A DNA stretch of 64,000 nucleotides from Thamnaconus septentrionalis (Eukaryota; Chordata; Actinopteri; Tetraodontiformes; Monacanthidae). How positions within the stretch are numbered: the first letter of the stretch is position 1; each line of letters opens with the position of its first letter. The notes beneath the pieces were generated by a model. It did no database searches. It had not been told where the DNA came from and saw only the letters and a program-made list of their open reading frames with translations. Shown in pieces: positions 29,647 through 41,171 of the stretch. The stretch lies in the NCBI GenBank assembly GCA_009823395.1, contig CM020511.1, positions 15,966,001-16,030,000 on the forward strand. The letters run 5' to 3'. The position numbers and the translations under genes were made by a program.

Positions 29647-32600
29647 TGCTATTGAATCATCTTGAGCAAATAAAGTACGAGTATTTCCACCTGCCCCCTC
29701 TCTCCCCTCTCCCCTCCCCCTCTATCCATTGGTCCCTGCCACTCTTCCAGAAGGGGGCCTCCTGGGTCCTGGATTTGAATAAAAGTGATTCCAAAGGCAC
29801 ATTAGAAGAATACAGATGCATAATATGACTGAATAAATACGCAGCCGCGGTCGCCTCCCCTCCTTCCGCCTCTCCTCCCCATTTCTCCCCATTTCTCCCC
29901 ATCTCCCTTGTCTGAGTTACAGGATTACCCTCTTATTCAGCGGAATAAATAGGCCAAGATTTATTTTCTTGCCATATTTCGTTCTAATTTTCACCTCCCA
30001 GTCCGCTCTTCTCACACTCCGGGGGAATTGAAAACAGAGGAAAATCTCCCCCTGGGTAGAATGCATGGTCGGGGGGAGGGGCAGGAGGAGGAACGGACCA
30101 TTTTATGATGTCTTTTATCAAAGTGTTTGAGCACTTTGGATAATATCCACAGTCTTATCACACCCTCGCATGAATGGCAACGAGGAGCAGCAGGAGTGAT
30201 CTTCTCGCTCGGCGCTACTTTTGCAGTAAAAAAAAAGAAAAGAAAAAAAAAAGTCCTCGACGAGCGGAAGTGAAGAAGTCGGGCTGCATCAAACTTCTTT
30301 CGTTTGATGTTCGCCACAGTAGTTTCTGTTTCGAGAGGCTTGAAATTCGACCATGGCACGAGATATTTCAATGTAGGTAAATCAGAAGTCTGCCAATACA
30401 AAATACTCAGGCCAGGGACAAATGTTGAACTTCAGAATTTCTCCTGGCTCTCATATTTACAACACCTTCAAGTTAATACTGAAATCTTTTAAAGCTATGA
30501 AGCCTGGAGGCAATCGTTATTTATTCATTTTTTTGTTTTGAAATACCTGTTGAATGAACTGTTGAAATGACACTTTGACCTTTCAAGATGACAAGATAAA
30601 ATATCATCAGGTTCCTCCAAGAGCTAAAACAGGCCAAATCTTAAGAAGCAACTGCACGGTCCAAGCAATTAATGCGTGTAAGTCACGTTCAGTGACGTGT
30701 AAATCCAGAAAGTGTTTTCATGACACTTTTGCGATATTCCATATTTTCCGCACTATTAGGCGCACTTAAAAGCCTTAATTTTTTTCAAAAAACGACAGTG
30801 CGCCTCATGTATGGATTGATTCTGGTTGTGCTTGCTGACGTCGAAGCGATTTTGAGGGGTACATGGCGCGCTGTCAAAATGTTTTACCGTAGTACGACTT
30901 AGGTAAATTACAAAGCCTTCTTTGATTCCGAACCGTAGTAGAGAACCTCCGGTGGATTACGACTCGCGTTGGTAACATATTTCTAGCGGTATCATTCTGT
31001 TTTTTTACCTGTTACAAACAAGTTTTAGAGTTACTGTGAACGCAGTTAATAAAGTCTGACTGACTGACGGACTTATCTCGGAGTCTTTTGTCTCGCTTAA
31101 TGCGCCTTATAATTCGGTGCGCCTTATGTATGACATAAGTTAGTAAATAGACCATTTATTGACTGTGCGCCTTATAATCCAGTGCGCTCTATAGTGCTGA
31201 AAATACAGTACTTCTATATCGATACATCTCAAAAACCACATCCTTATATCAAGGTTTAGTTGTTTCCATTACCAGTTTTTTATCGCAATATTTAGGTATT
31301 GCGCAATTCTAGGGGTAATGAAAACACAGCTAATGAAAACAACTGCACCCAACTTAAACTCTTGGGAAACCTAAGAGTTAGAAAGAATGATAATTTGAAA
31401 TTCAGCATTTAGGGATTCTTCAAACTAAAAGTAATGCAGTTTTTTAAGAAGTAAATCAAACTTGACGGCAATGAAGAAGTACCCCAGCACAAGTGTCATC
31501 TATCCTTCTGCTTGTCTAGGAGTCGGGAACTTTAAGACAAGGCTGCAAAACCTGAACCGACGGTGCGGCTGAGTGTGGCACGGTGTTCCGCCGTGCTTCC
31601 AAGCCTCACCTTGTCTCGTCTCGTTGAAGAGCGGCCTGAGCTTCCTGATCAGGCCTGCCTGGTGCTTCAGCTCGGAGTGGAGAACAGTAACCTTGCAGCA
31701 CAAGGCTTCATAGGACTGCAACATGCCCCTGTCCCTGCACAGGTACAGAACATTTCATGGTTCCATTTTAGTGTCAAGAAAGGACACAAGACAGACAAAA
31801 AAAATGTTGTTTGTGGGAAGGAAATTGTGGGTCTTAGACACATTTTTAACACTGATTCTCCCTGACAGAGACTTTTTTTTTGAGAGGAACTTGTTTAGTT
31901 CAGATGACATTCAGCCCTGTCATTTGTTGGTGCTCTAATTCAGAAGTACTGCAGTTCCCTGAACACATTCATTTTATAATAATCCCTCCTTATTATCATT
32001 TTTTGAGGTGGAGACTTGTTTATCCTCTTTACTTAACTGTTCATAATAACCAACTGCTAAAGCACAGCTGCGCATGACACCAACAAAAAGGTGGTGCTAC
32101 TTGCGGCAATACCTCCAAGCTGTCCATTCCACACCTTGCGTAAAGACACAGAATCTCATCAACACTTTGCCTTAACTTGAAACACCTGCACTTAACAGTG
32201 AAAGGAACTGAGGAATGGCGAGAAGAATATTAAAGCTCTATGTGCAGCCAGCGCACAACCTCTGAAAACTGCTGGAGAATGCAACACTTATTATTCACGC
32301 GAACAGAGAAGTCAATTCACAAGGAGATCCTAACAGGAGATCTTAATGTTTAGTGAAATTTTTTAAAAGGCTTTGATGAATTGATTGATTGATTGATTGA
32401 TTAATACTTTATTAATCCCAAAGGAAATTCAAGGGGAATTGAGGGGTTTCTACTGCGCTGATTGTTATGACACATCTGAGGTGGCTGCAGAGACCACAAT
32501 GTTTGAAGCTGCACCCTCCTCTAGTGGCCAAAAGGAGAGTTACAACTGCACAAGACGCCAGAGGATAATCTTTTATACAGCTGTTGTTCTCCACATCTAA

Positions 32601-35600
32601 CTGTGGTGTTTATGCTGGACTGCACTGGCAGGTTATACTCGGTCCAATGAGGCAATTAAGTCATTGATTTTTGATAAGAAAGAATATATATTCCGAGTGT
32701 TGCATTCAAGTACATTTTTTTAAACATATTAATATGTTTGAAACTATATAGTAAATTTGTAAGCATTTTCTATTGCAAGCACATGCATGAGGCATTGTAC
32801 CTTGCGTTACACTTGGGGTCAAAGGTCTGGTCCAAGTCTGGTCCGTTTAGGCCATGTGGCTCCTCCTGCTGGATGTCAAGCAAACAAGTTGTGAAGTTAC
32901 ATTCAGATTTTATGTTGCTGTTTTTTCAGCAATAATAATGAAACAAATGCCTGTATAGCACTTTTCAACCCCCAAAATAGCATCAACATAAATCTTAATA
33001 TGCTCAGAAAACACAGAGAAAGAACACTTGATCTGCTCGACCGTACAGGATGAAACACAGGGACTCAGAATATCTTCCCTCGGTGGTTTAATACAACCAT
33101 TTTATTTCTATGCGATTCAAAGTGAAGGATTTGACCCCGGCGAACTCTTCTGTCACCTCCTCTTTCTACACTTCTCAGTTTCCTCGCTTGGATTCATCTT
33201 GACGGAACCACATTTCTCGCTTCCCTCTCTTCAGTTTAACCCGGGAAAACCTTTGGAAGGTCTGTTGTCTCTCTGCTCGCTTCTCCCCAGCCACTCCTGC
33301 CTCACCTCTTCTGTCCTCTCAACTCTTCCTTCCAGCTCTCACTTACCACACTCCTCTCCAGCACTCTGCTCTTTTCCAGCGTGATCCTCTCCAGCTCATC
33401 CTGCAGCGTGCGGATCTTGAGCTCGGCGCCGGTCCTGTCGCCCTGCCAGTAATCCTGACGGCTGTTCATGCTCTTCATGACTGCACAACCAAAGAGCACT
33501 CTTGCATTATTGCTATTAAAATGCAAACACTTAAGTAAAGGTGCTAAAATACTCAAAGAAAATTAGTGGCATCAGACTTTTGGGTGAGATTTGTAGAATA
33601 TATTTTTGTGGAATTTGTGGAAAAGTTATTTCTACAGTGATTTAATGAAAAGTAGGGAATAGATAGTTGGTAGAAGGACACAGCAATATTTTTTTCATCT
33701 CAAACAATGTAATGAAACAAAAGCTGACAATGGTGGGCAAATCGCAAGAAAAAAATGTCACTGATGCATGATTAGGAGGACTGTTTAAACATCATTCATC
33801 AACGCAGAACATTAAGTGGTGATTCACGGATCAGACACTTGTGATTATTTTAGTTAATTACCTTGCAAAGTTTACAAAAGGTCAAATTAAGTTTCCCAGT
33901 GAAGAAAATAATGAATGTTCGTCTCATTGTAAAGTTTCAACCGAAAGCTGAATATCCCCAACTTTTAGTGGGTATATTATGAGTATATGTATCATGTACA
34001 GATTAGAAATGACCTGAAAATCCATTTAGTCTAAAAGGGTGATGCTTTGAAATGTGAGGAAATCGTTTAGGATAAAATCCAACTTAAAAAACCTAAAAGC
34101 ACAGCAGCACGCAAGTCCAAGTCACGTCAACTGTCAAATACTTATCACTGTACATACATATGAAAAGATTTGAATGAATGCTGCAGGGCCACATAGTGAT
34201 CTTCATGGGCAATATTTCACCTTGCACTTTCCCCAAAATAATGACTAACAAACAAATAAATGACAGAAATTTCTATGTATTTTTTGCCTGGTGGATGTGG
34301 TGGTAATGATGCAAAACACGCATTCCATCCCTAAAACACTACTTCATCTGTTACCCAGATGGAATGATGTAGAAATGTGCATGTGTCACACTTGCAAACG
34401 CAATCTGGTTGCAGCCTTTCTGTACACGGACAAACACGCACACAGCGATATGACAGACAGACGGCGTTTTGAGTAATGACGACGTGGAGTAAGAGTGAAA
34501 TCCTGTGTGCACTACCTGTACCTTGGCTGGTCTCCATCTCCGTCTTCAGCTGCAGGAGCTCCCACTCTTTGGCCTGCAGCTGCTCCGTCAGCAGCCTTTC
34601 ACTTTCACTCTTTTCCTTTTTCTGTGGGAGCGAGGGAGGGGCCAGTGAGGTCAGGAGGGACAAGAGTGGAAGAGGAGGCAGCCCTCTGACAGGCAACATA
34701 TTCTCTTTTGGACCTTTGGGTTTGTTTGGTCCAGCAAAACGCTTCCTAGTTCTACTTGCGTTTGGAGTAGTAGCATTGATAAGTGATAATAATAATTGAT
34801 GATAAATAATGTAGTTCTTTCAGGGCACGTACCAGTTTGTTGAGCTCCAGTTGCAGGTCCTCCTTCTCTATGTAAATGCCTCGGTAGGCACTGAAGGCCT
34901 TGTTCACATACTGGGGGCCTTCTGATGGCGGAGCCTCTGGTCTGAAGAGCTGCATGTAAAATACACATGAATGAGAACAAATCAACTTCATTTTAGAAAG
35001 CTTGTGGTAAAAAAAAAAAAAAAAAAAAAGTTATTTCCAAGGACATGGCCCAGCAGCCAAAAGCCAATCCTCTCTTTAACACAATTTTATGGATTTTATG
35101 GTACATATCAGAATAACAAGTTATAGTTATTGTTTAGTAACTTTCACTTAACAAGCTGCAGTAGAGAAGACACAGCCAGAATTGTTTTAACTGAACTAAA
35201 ACACAGCAATATTGTTGCAGAAGTGGTTCAGTTGCTCTTTCGCTTCTGCGGAGTTGAATTTAAGATAATAAAGGTGGTTACCATGAAAAGAGAACCTTGC
35301 ACTGTAAGGGATATACTACCACTGTTTATGGCAGCCCATCTGTGTTGTGCCACTGCTACAATTGCATTTTAAGCAAAGAAATGTTCCAAATCTTTGCCTG
35401 TGTATTTTATTTAGGCTGCTCTTAGTTAAAATAGTCTTGTGTGTATTCCAAGGTTCCGTGGTGCTCCGGCACCCAGACCGCTAATGTGTTTCTGCCTTCC
35501 TCTTTGTTTTAAGATGGTGGAGGCTTTTCCCTCTTGTTTTATAGCTTCGACTGCAAGCCAACAATATTAATGAATCTTGGGTGCAGCCGGAGGAAAGAAC

Positions 35601-36700
35601 TATGCAGAGAGCTGTTGAATTTGCTGACTTTTCCAGACTTTCTGTTCGAGAGAAAAGAGGAGGAAACAGAAAATAAATACATTTTTATACATCTTCGCGC
35701 GAAACACAGCCATACTTTAGCCATTGGGTTTTGCAATACATTATTTTACTACACCCCACTCATGAGACTTTTGATGCTGTCTATGAAGCTATTCTTGAGC
35801 TACTCTAAACAATAAACTTTATTTATTTTTAAACATTTATTTTTCACATGAATTTGGATTTTTTTAGACTTTGTGACATCCGAGCAAAAGTTGGGAACAG
35901 GGTGAAAGGGTGCCCAAGTGCTGTTTCAGAGGGCAGCTGCTGTACCACAAAAAAACACCAAAAAACAAAACAAAACAAAAAAAGCCAACATGCTAATGAA
36001 CTTGAACAGAGTGTGACATGGAGTAGGCAGCTAGTTCACTGACAAAAATAGTTTCCAGCCCATTTGGGTGAACTAGTGACCGTGCTGCATGTTGCTTGCC
36101 AGCCTCAAGAAAGTTGCTGTAGGAACTTGTTTGGGGCATTGTTGTTCACGAAAGCAAGAAAACAAACCTTCCTGTTCATGTCGGTTCCTGATAAAGCCAA
36201 TAGTTAATGATTAGTGAATAGGTAAGCATCTCTTCTGTTTGCATTAATGATGGGTTAACTCATATGGGTGGATCAAAAGAAGATTTGAACTCCTCCTTCA
36301 CGCTGGGAAATCAATGGTACACCAATCATCTTTCCCCTTGGCCATCACGTCTGCAGAATTAACTGATACTTGAATACAGGGTCAGCCATGTAATAAATAA
36401 ATCAAATTTAATAAATATATATATTATTTTTTATGTCATACCATTCAAAATGATTTATTACCATTTTAATTATATCTATACCTTATCCTCCAGCTGCTTA
36501 ACCCTCCTCCTCAGCAAGGTATTTTCCCTCTCTGTGTCTCGCAGCCGCTTCTTGATATCCTCGTATGCCGTGACCAAGGCGAAGTGAGAGGCGACAGATT
36601 CGTCGCCGGCGCAAACTGACACAGGGCTCTCCCCAGCAGCGGTGTAGGCCGTCTCGTGTTTAAGGATGCAGATGTCATCGTCCACTGCCAAGGGCTCCAT
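27556..36700 (-). CDS. azi2: 5-azacytidine-induced protein 2 (NAP1), TBK1/IKK-epsilon adaptor; one frame break in last exon
   Basis: Cytoplasmic scaffold that binds TBK1 and IKK-epsilon in NF-kB and interferon signalling. Coding exons, in transcript order: 36700-36482, 34949-34833, 34621-34522, 33480-33347, 32868-32801, 31734-31610 and 27993-27556. Junction phases all agree. The N-terminus reads MEPLAVDDDICILKHE, then SVCAGDESVASHFALVTAYE and IKKRLRDTERENTLLRRR, as in human AZI2. Coiled-coil heptads run through residues about 45-190. Exon 31734-31610 (about residues 213-254: LQSYEALCCKVTVLHSEL, AGLIRKL) corresponds to the TBK1-binding domain. The tail has Asn/His runs, then SLREDCWYNGPWPP and SLDDSSRSFPSPPKPSDAMF, ending SEWAKPY. 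The last two blocks are in different frames and the exon sum is 3n+1 (1201 nt), so one extra base lies at the G-runs near 27717-27727. Corrected length is about 399 aa, against 392 in human. Confidence 0.95.
28001..28467. other. azi2 last intron, acceptor-proximal part
   Basis: Intronic sequence next to the acceptor of the last azi2 exon. Open frames here are extensions of exon frames without their own support. No repeat was identified with confidence. Confidence 0.4.
28468..28805. mobile_element. Non-autonomous hAT-like transposon in azi2 intron
   Basis: The left end TTCAACCACTGTGCCGCGG and the right end, whose complement reads TTTTTCAACC then GAGCCACGGCACA, form imperfect terminal inverted repeats about 335 bp apart. 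Internal phrases such as GTGTGCCATGGGATATTTC are typical of a common fish repeat. No transposase remnant. Confidence 0.65.
28806..29557. other. azi2 intron, no feature seen
   Basis: AT-rich intronic DNA with an A/T homopolymer area at 28867-28915 and a short triplication of CCTAAATAT at 29296-29318. Nothing else supported. Confidence 0.4.
29558..29643. repeat. (CA)n microsatellite
   Basis: Uninterrupted CA run of about 85 bp in the last azi2 intron. Confidence 0.97.
29730..29995. promoter_or_regulatory. Candidate conserved element in azi2 intron
   Basis: Unique block with AAAAGTGATTCCAAAGGC, AGATGCATAATATGACTG and GCGGAATAAATAGGCC, interrupted by a pyrimidine-rich stretch with a repeated CCCCATTTCT unit (29877-29902). 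No coding support. Texture suggests a conserved intronic enhancer. Confidence 0.3.
30739..31211. mobile_element. Inverted-repeat DNA transposon (MITE) in azi2 intron
   Basis: The left end ATTTTCCGCACTATTAGGCG and right end GTGCGCTCTATAGTGCTGAA, which continues into AATACAGTA, are inverted copies. Subterminal GCGCCTTATAAT phrases are repeated at 31101-31185. About 470 bp with no transposase. A CTGACTGACTGACGG tract lies inside at about 31056-31072. Belongs to a repeat type widely spread in fish; family not named. Confidence 0.75.
31261..31335. mobile_element. Very short hairpin-like MITE fragment
   Basis: GTTTCCATTACC on the left is mirrored by GGTAATGAAAAC on the right, with internal GCAATATTTAGGTATTGC also self-complementary. 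About 70 bp, consistent with an internally deleted transposon. Confidence 0.5.
32379..32440 (-). mobile_element. LINE/SINE 3' tail fragment
   Basis: (GATT)n run followed by AATACTTTATTAATCCCAAA and GGAAATTC. In the reverse direction this is the 'GGGATTAATAAAGTATT' plus tetranucleotide tail typical of fish retroposon 3' ends. Lies in an azi2 intron. Confidence 0.55.
34950..36481. other. azi2 intron, no further feature seen
   Basis: AT-rich intron between the first two coding exons, with an A-run at 35010-35029. Open frames at 35130-35372 and 35534-35815 have no splice or domain support. Confidence 0.4.
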
Positions 36701-36716
36701 GCCTGCACGGGCCGTC

Positions 36717-37450
36717 TCTGTAGCAGACAGGAGAACTGGCAATGGCAAGTAAACAGAATGAGTCAAAAACATTTTTGGTAAAATTATTAATTCTTTGTCT
36801 ATATCATATTTATACATAGACAAAAAAACCTTTTCATTGTCATTACAAGGTATTTCACACAACTCTATAGGAGTCAGGAATGGACACGTAGTCAATTGTT
36901 TTCTTTCCATAAAAACCAAAGAAGAAATGTATAGTGTGGTACTTTGTCCTGATTTTAAACATTAGCTTTGATTATTTGCAGCCGACATTTACCAGTTTCA
37001 CAGCTTATATTTCATAATCACCTAATCCAAAACTTCAATATGATATGCCACGCATCCAAACTACAAATTAAACAACCAAAACAAAACACATGTGGTTATA
37101 CACATCTGACTTCTTGTCACCCTGAGACATGAGTAACATAAGTGTCACTGTCCATTATATGCGACAGAACACCACTTCAGGTTCAAGAAATAAACGAATA
37201 GGTAAATAAATAAATAAATAAATAAGCACGTACAAAAGCAGACTTTGATACATGTCTCGAAAAAGAAAGTAGACAACGAGGGGCTAACCTGGGCACTATC
37301 AAATGCAGTTAATTTATCAGCGATATTGTCCATTTGACTTTAGATAAGAATCGAAACAGTCCAGTCAAATATGTAACCGGAAAACGACCAAGCTTCCTGA
37401 TCCTTTTTCAAAGCAGCAGACACAACGCTGCCGACTCTTAGTGATGTCAG
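36717..37450 (-). other. azi2 5' region: first intron and probable untranslated exon
   Basis: The first coding exon appears to begin at an acceptor before 36717, 17 nt upstream of the start codon, so at least one untranslated exon lies further up. A candidate is the segment ending at the donor GCCCAG/GTTAGC at about 37289, which carries an ATG (37333) out of frame with the main start. ETS-like TTTTCCGG and CRE-like TGACATCA occur at 37370-37450, compatible with a promoter. An (AAAT)n run is at 37202-37224. Confidence 0.4.
37202..37224. repeat. (AAAT)n microsatellite
   Basis: About five and a half AAAT units in the putative azi2 first intron. Confidence 0.85.
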
Positions 37451-38790
37451 CCTGCAATGATGCAGCAAACACCGAGGAGCCAAGTTTCTGACGTGTCTAA
37501 TCGAACACTAACACTGTCTATCACTGTAATGATAAAGTTTAGGCGCAACAATTAGACAAGTAAACAGCTCCGTGCTATTGACACACACTAACCAGCGTTA
37601 AATAACGAGCCAAACTTGAGGAAAGGACGACTTTAGAAAATGGTACAAAATCGAAACTGTTCAGCAACTGCTCATTAGAAAGATAGTCAGCGTGAATTTT
37701 AGACACCCTCACACGCAACAGAATTCCCCCAAAATGCCACACAGGTATATTAATATTACCCAGTTAAAATCATTATTGAGCACACTAAAACCTGCCAAAA
37801 CCGAGATGTAAACAATCTATGACTCTTGTCTATACGTGATGCTAACGTTACCACGTTAGCTTCCCGACGTCGTTTAAAAAAACCGACAAACACACACAAA
37901 AACACAATAAAAGAATAAACAACACAGCCGGAAGAAAAGTACGACCGTGGCTGTGAATCACACGACAGACGTTACGTTGAACAAAACGGGCAAATTATTA
38001 TGTCTATAATTAGCTAGCGCTCAGCTAACGTCTCCTGGCTATCAGTAGCTAGGTGAAGCAAGAGCAATAGATTATTTTATTATCTTGGCTTTCACTGACC
38101 GTCTTCGATGCTGTTCTCAATTAGATGCCACTTGGACGGAAAAGCAAATCATTTGTTCTCGGAAAAAATATGACGGCTTTATCGAAGGAAATCAAAGAGC
38201 TGAGGATGGACGTTCGCACAGTGTCAGAACACTGACAGGTGAGGAAACAAAAACTTCCGGGAGTCGCTTGGCTGCTGAGTCCTTTCAAAATAAGAGTCTG
38301 ATGATTATTTTGAAGATGATATGGCACACTGCAATATATACGCAAATATCATCTGACAAACTAAAGAGGCGAAAGAAAACAGATGGTGTTCAAAATAACA
38401 CAAAAGAGTCAGTTATAATGCGAACAAGAGACAGGGAAGTAGGTTTGTTTATCCAGAGAGGAAGCTGAGCACTATTTGAACCTCACAATTCCTGAAGGAC
38501 GTCAGCGTTCCTCCGTATAACGCGGTGTGCTCAAGTGTGCAGTCTTTTGTTGTATTCGTTGAATTCATGCTACGTCATCTTCTTACTAAATATCCAACTC
38601 CTAGATAAACCATGCAACTGCATTCCCTGCGGTCCATCCGTTTACCTTTATGTGTAAAGCGGGCATTTACTAAGAAAACGCGACGAGTTTCGTCACACAC
38701 GTCACAGATCGCTTTGACTGCGGTTTTCTATCACGGGAAGTGGTATGAACCGCTGACTCGGCCCATTAATCGTTTACATGGCAAGATAAG
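37450..38790. promoter_or_regulatory. Shared upstream region between azi2 and the ZCWPW2-like gene
   Basis: Divergent intergenic region. On its right it ends in a canonical plus-strand donor (GATAAG then GTAAGA, exon end 38790), which I take as the untranslated first exon of the small gene. ETS-like GGGAAGTGG occurs at 38737-38745. The open frame at 38612-38794 runs through the donor but is out of frame with the next exon, and the frame that would match has a TAA just before the junction, so this exon is untranslated. Confidence 0.4.
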
Positions 38791-38959
38791 GTAAGATTTA
38801 CTTTCTGTTGCACAAATTGCTGTTGTTCACACACACTTACGGAATTCTTAATTATATGTTAAAACACTCTCTGTTTGCCCGAAGTTGATTTAAAACAACA
38901 ACAACAACAACACCAAAAAATCTTAATTTATCGAAATAAAGAAATATTTGAGGTAGCCT

Positions 38960-39547
38960 AGCACGCTAGCCAGTTAATGATCCATTCTCCAATTAAATAA
39001 GAAACAAACACTTAAAATAAACAAATTTGGGGCGTGTTAAATACGCTTGCTCAATTATTGGCTTTACTTATTAGACTGTGTCAATAAATTAGCAAAATAT
39101 ATGATTTGGTCATTACTTAGGAGGATAGTATCCTTTTCGTCACGTCACTTTTTTTTTTTTTAAATAAAGTGCAGCAAAATGCTTTTTTGTGCTTTTCAGA
39201 CAATTCTTTTTTTGAAAAACAAAATTTTTTGAATTTAATTTCTTCTAATCTAATTGACCCCAAATCCCCTCTGTAATATGAGTAACAGATGAAAAGTATG
39301 TGTTTTAAAGCCTAAATGAAATACAATACATACGTGCAGTGTTGCCTCACCTGCCTCGCAGCCTGGTGTTTTCAGGCCTACCAATTAGTATTGTCTTCAT
39401 CTGGCACAGCACGTCTTAATTAAAAGATAAATGCTGTTGTGTAATTGTTTTTTTTTTTGGTATTGTAGTTGGTGATTTTTTTTAATTTATTTTTTATCAC
39501 TGGTAAAATAAGTTTTAAGAAGTTGTACAAACTGTGTGTATTGACAG
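38960..39547. other. First intron of the ZCWPW2-like gene
   Basis: AT-rich, with T-runs (39152-39162, 39449-39457). I looked for a CW-type zinc finger or a PWWP pattern in all frames and saw none. Confidence 0.45.
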
Positions 39548-39570
39548 AGCTGAATCCGGACAGCAGTGAC

Positions 39571-40744
39571 ATGACATCTGAGGAGCAGCCTGAGATTTCC
39601 ATTGTCGGGACGCAGGAGTGTAAGTTTCATGGTTATAGCGCATGCTAAGACCCTCCTCACTCTAAGGTGCTTTCAGAAATCGAAAATCTAAATTTTGCAG
39701 TTTGTGACGCAAAATTCAGACAGATTTGCCTCTGTGCTGTATTACTTCACATTCTGCTGTGCAGGTGAATATTTATAGTGGGATGAATGATTTCATGTCA
39801 TTGCAGTGTTGTCCAAGTCTCAGCAGCTGCTGAAAGACATAGAGGAGATGCTCAGCTCTTGTAAATCAACAGACCGCTCACGACATAGACAACGCATAAT
39901 GGTATATATTAAACTATGATTCTGTTTTTGCTTGGACAAAATCAGCCGCTCATGATGAGAACCTTTTTTGACTCTTGTCACTGGCGTACCCTCAGAAACT
40001 CCAAGGCTCATTCTTTCACCCTAGCAAATAGCGTTCAGCCACAGGAACTGTTTCATCTACATCCATCATTTATCAGTATGGCCTCAAGCCTCCGTCCAGG
40101 GAACAAAAAGTAATAAAACAGATATTTGTTAAAGGCAGTCGCCCCAAAAATGTTAAATGCATGTGTTGGCATTTGATGTCTGCCGCCAAGATGGCAAATA
40201 TGAGCAAGTCTGCATTCATTTCAAGGTCCAGTGTGTAAAATTTGGCCTGATTTACGATTTTTACATTGTGTGTGAGTGCTGCAATCTAAAATCTAACCAC
40301 TTGATGTCACCGTTTCTTCTCAAAATCTCCAAACATTACACACTTTACCTTTTACAACAGAAAAGTGCAATAAACAAAGACGTGACGGCTCGACCCCTCG
40401 ATTCTGTGGAGTTAATTGGCAGGATAGGGATTAGAAATCACAATTGAATTTTGCATTGTAAGGGATTTTAAAGCTAATGTATCGTGACATGTTGTATACC
40501 TTCAAAAATTATTGATTGTCCCTTTTATTCCCGTAGTGATTAATGTAGAATTTCCCTTTTGTGCCCTGTGTGTGTTACGTGATCGTGGCAGCGGCGACAG
40601 CAGCAGGAGTGTCAGCTCCGCGTAGAGGAGGACGAGGACACATTGGTTGTGGGCGGTCTCAGGTTTGAGGTTGCATCCAGTAGGGAGAGTCTGCAAAGGC
40701 TGAGTCTGCAGGCTGGTGACAGAGGTCACCACGACAACGTATGA
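39571..40744 (+). CDS. Small protein resembling the C-terminal module of ZCWPW2/ZCWPW1
   Basis: Exons 39571-39619, 39807-39901 and 40592-40744 are GT-AG and in phase, total 297 nt, 98 aa. It starts MTSEEQPEISIVGTQE. The middle LLKDIEEMLSSC looks like a helix matching an ELEQML-type segment, and EEDEDTLVVGGLRFEV matches the EEDYLVIDGIKL-type segment that I recall near the C-terminus of human ZCWPW2. Distance from there to the stop also agrees with the family end. Human ZCWPW2 lies head-to-head with AZI2, as here. ZCWPW proteins read histone marks through CW and PWWP domains; neither is visible in this product or upstream, so function cannot be assumed. An AATAAA is at 41166-41171. Alternatively, splicing from 40738 to 41208 keeps frame and gives 123 aa ending SGAVCLK at 41288. 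The exon structure is well supported, the identity moderately. Confidence 0.6.
40221..40352. mobile_element. Short inverted-repeat element (MITE-like) in intron of ZCWPW2-like gene
   Basis: The left end AAGGTCCAGTGTGTAAAATT and the right end, whose complement reads AAAGGTAAAGTGTGTAATG, form terminal inverted repeats about 130 bp apart. The phrase GGTCCAGTGTGTAA is a hallmark of a common fish repeat. Confidence 0.6.
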
Positions 40745-41165
40745 CTGATGGCGACCATAGCGGCCCCTGTCAGAGCCCGTCTGCAGGGTCAAATGACCGG
40801 CTGAGGTTAAAATGGCAGCTTTTGAGGCGACACTTGACACAATTTTGAACGACTGGTAACGTGCTCCACAGCTTGTCACCCTGTGATAAACAGGAAGTAT
40901 TTGAAGACATTTACTCAAGCCCTGTTTGTGTTGTTAAATGTGTTAACCAGATAAGTTTGAGTAGAGATGATTGAAAAGCTGTTTTGTTCTGTCAATGTAA
41001 TTGAGTTGTTTCTTCTTGCCTGGTATTGAGGGCCTTTCACGTTGCCATCGCGTGTGCTAGATTAAATGGTAACTCGCTGGCATTAACATGTGTTTAGTTC
41101 TACCAATTCATTATTTATGCGTGTGTGCAGCTACAGATTTCAGCAGCAACATGACTTGGTGTTTA

Positions 41166-41171
41166 AATAAA
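41166..41171 (+). terminator. Candidate polyadenylation signal of the ZCWPW2-like gene
   Basis: AATAAA about 420 nt after the stop at 40744. It lies before the possible alternative last exon at 41208, so its use would decide which isoform is made. Confidence 0.4.

Noticed and set aside
28500..31600. An additional azi2 exon in the last intron
   Set aside because: The phase of exon 31734-31610 (one base left) fits exon 27993-27556 directly and the joined residues match the family (VPVQCLDD), so none is needed.
38612..38794. Open frame in the first exon of the ZCWPW2-like gene as its N-terminus
   Set aside because: It crosses the donor at 38790 and is out of frame with the exon starting at 39548; joined, it meets a stop within a few codons.
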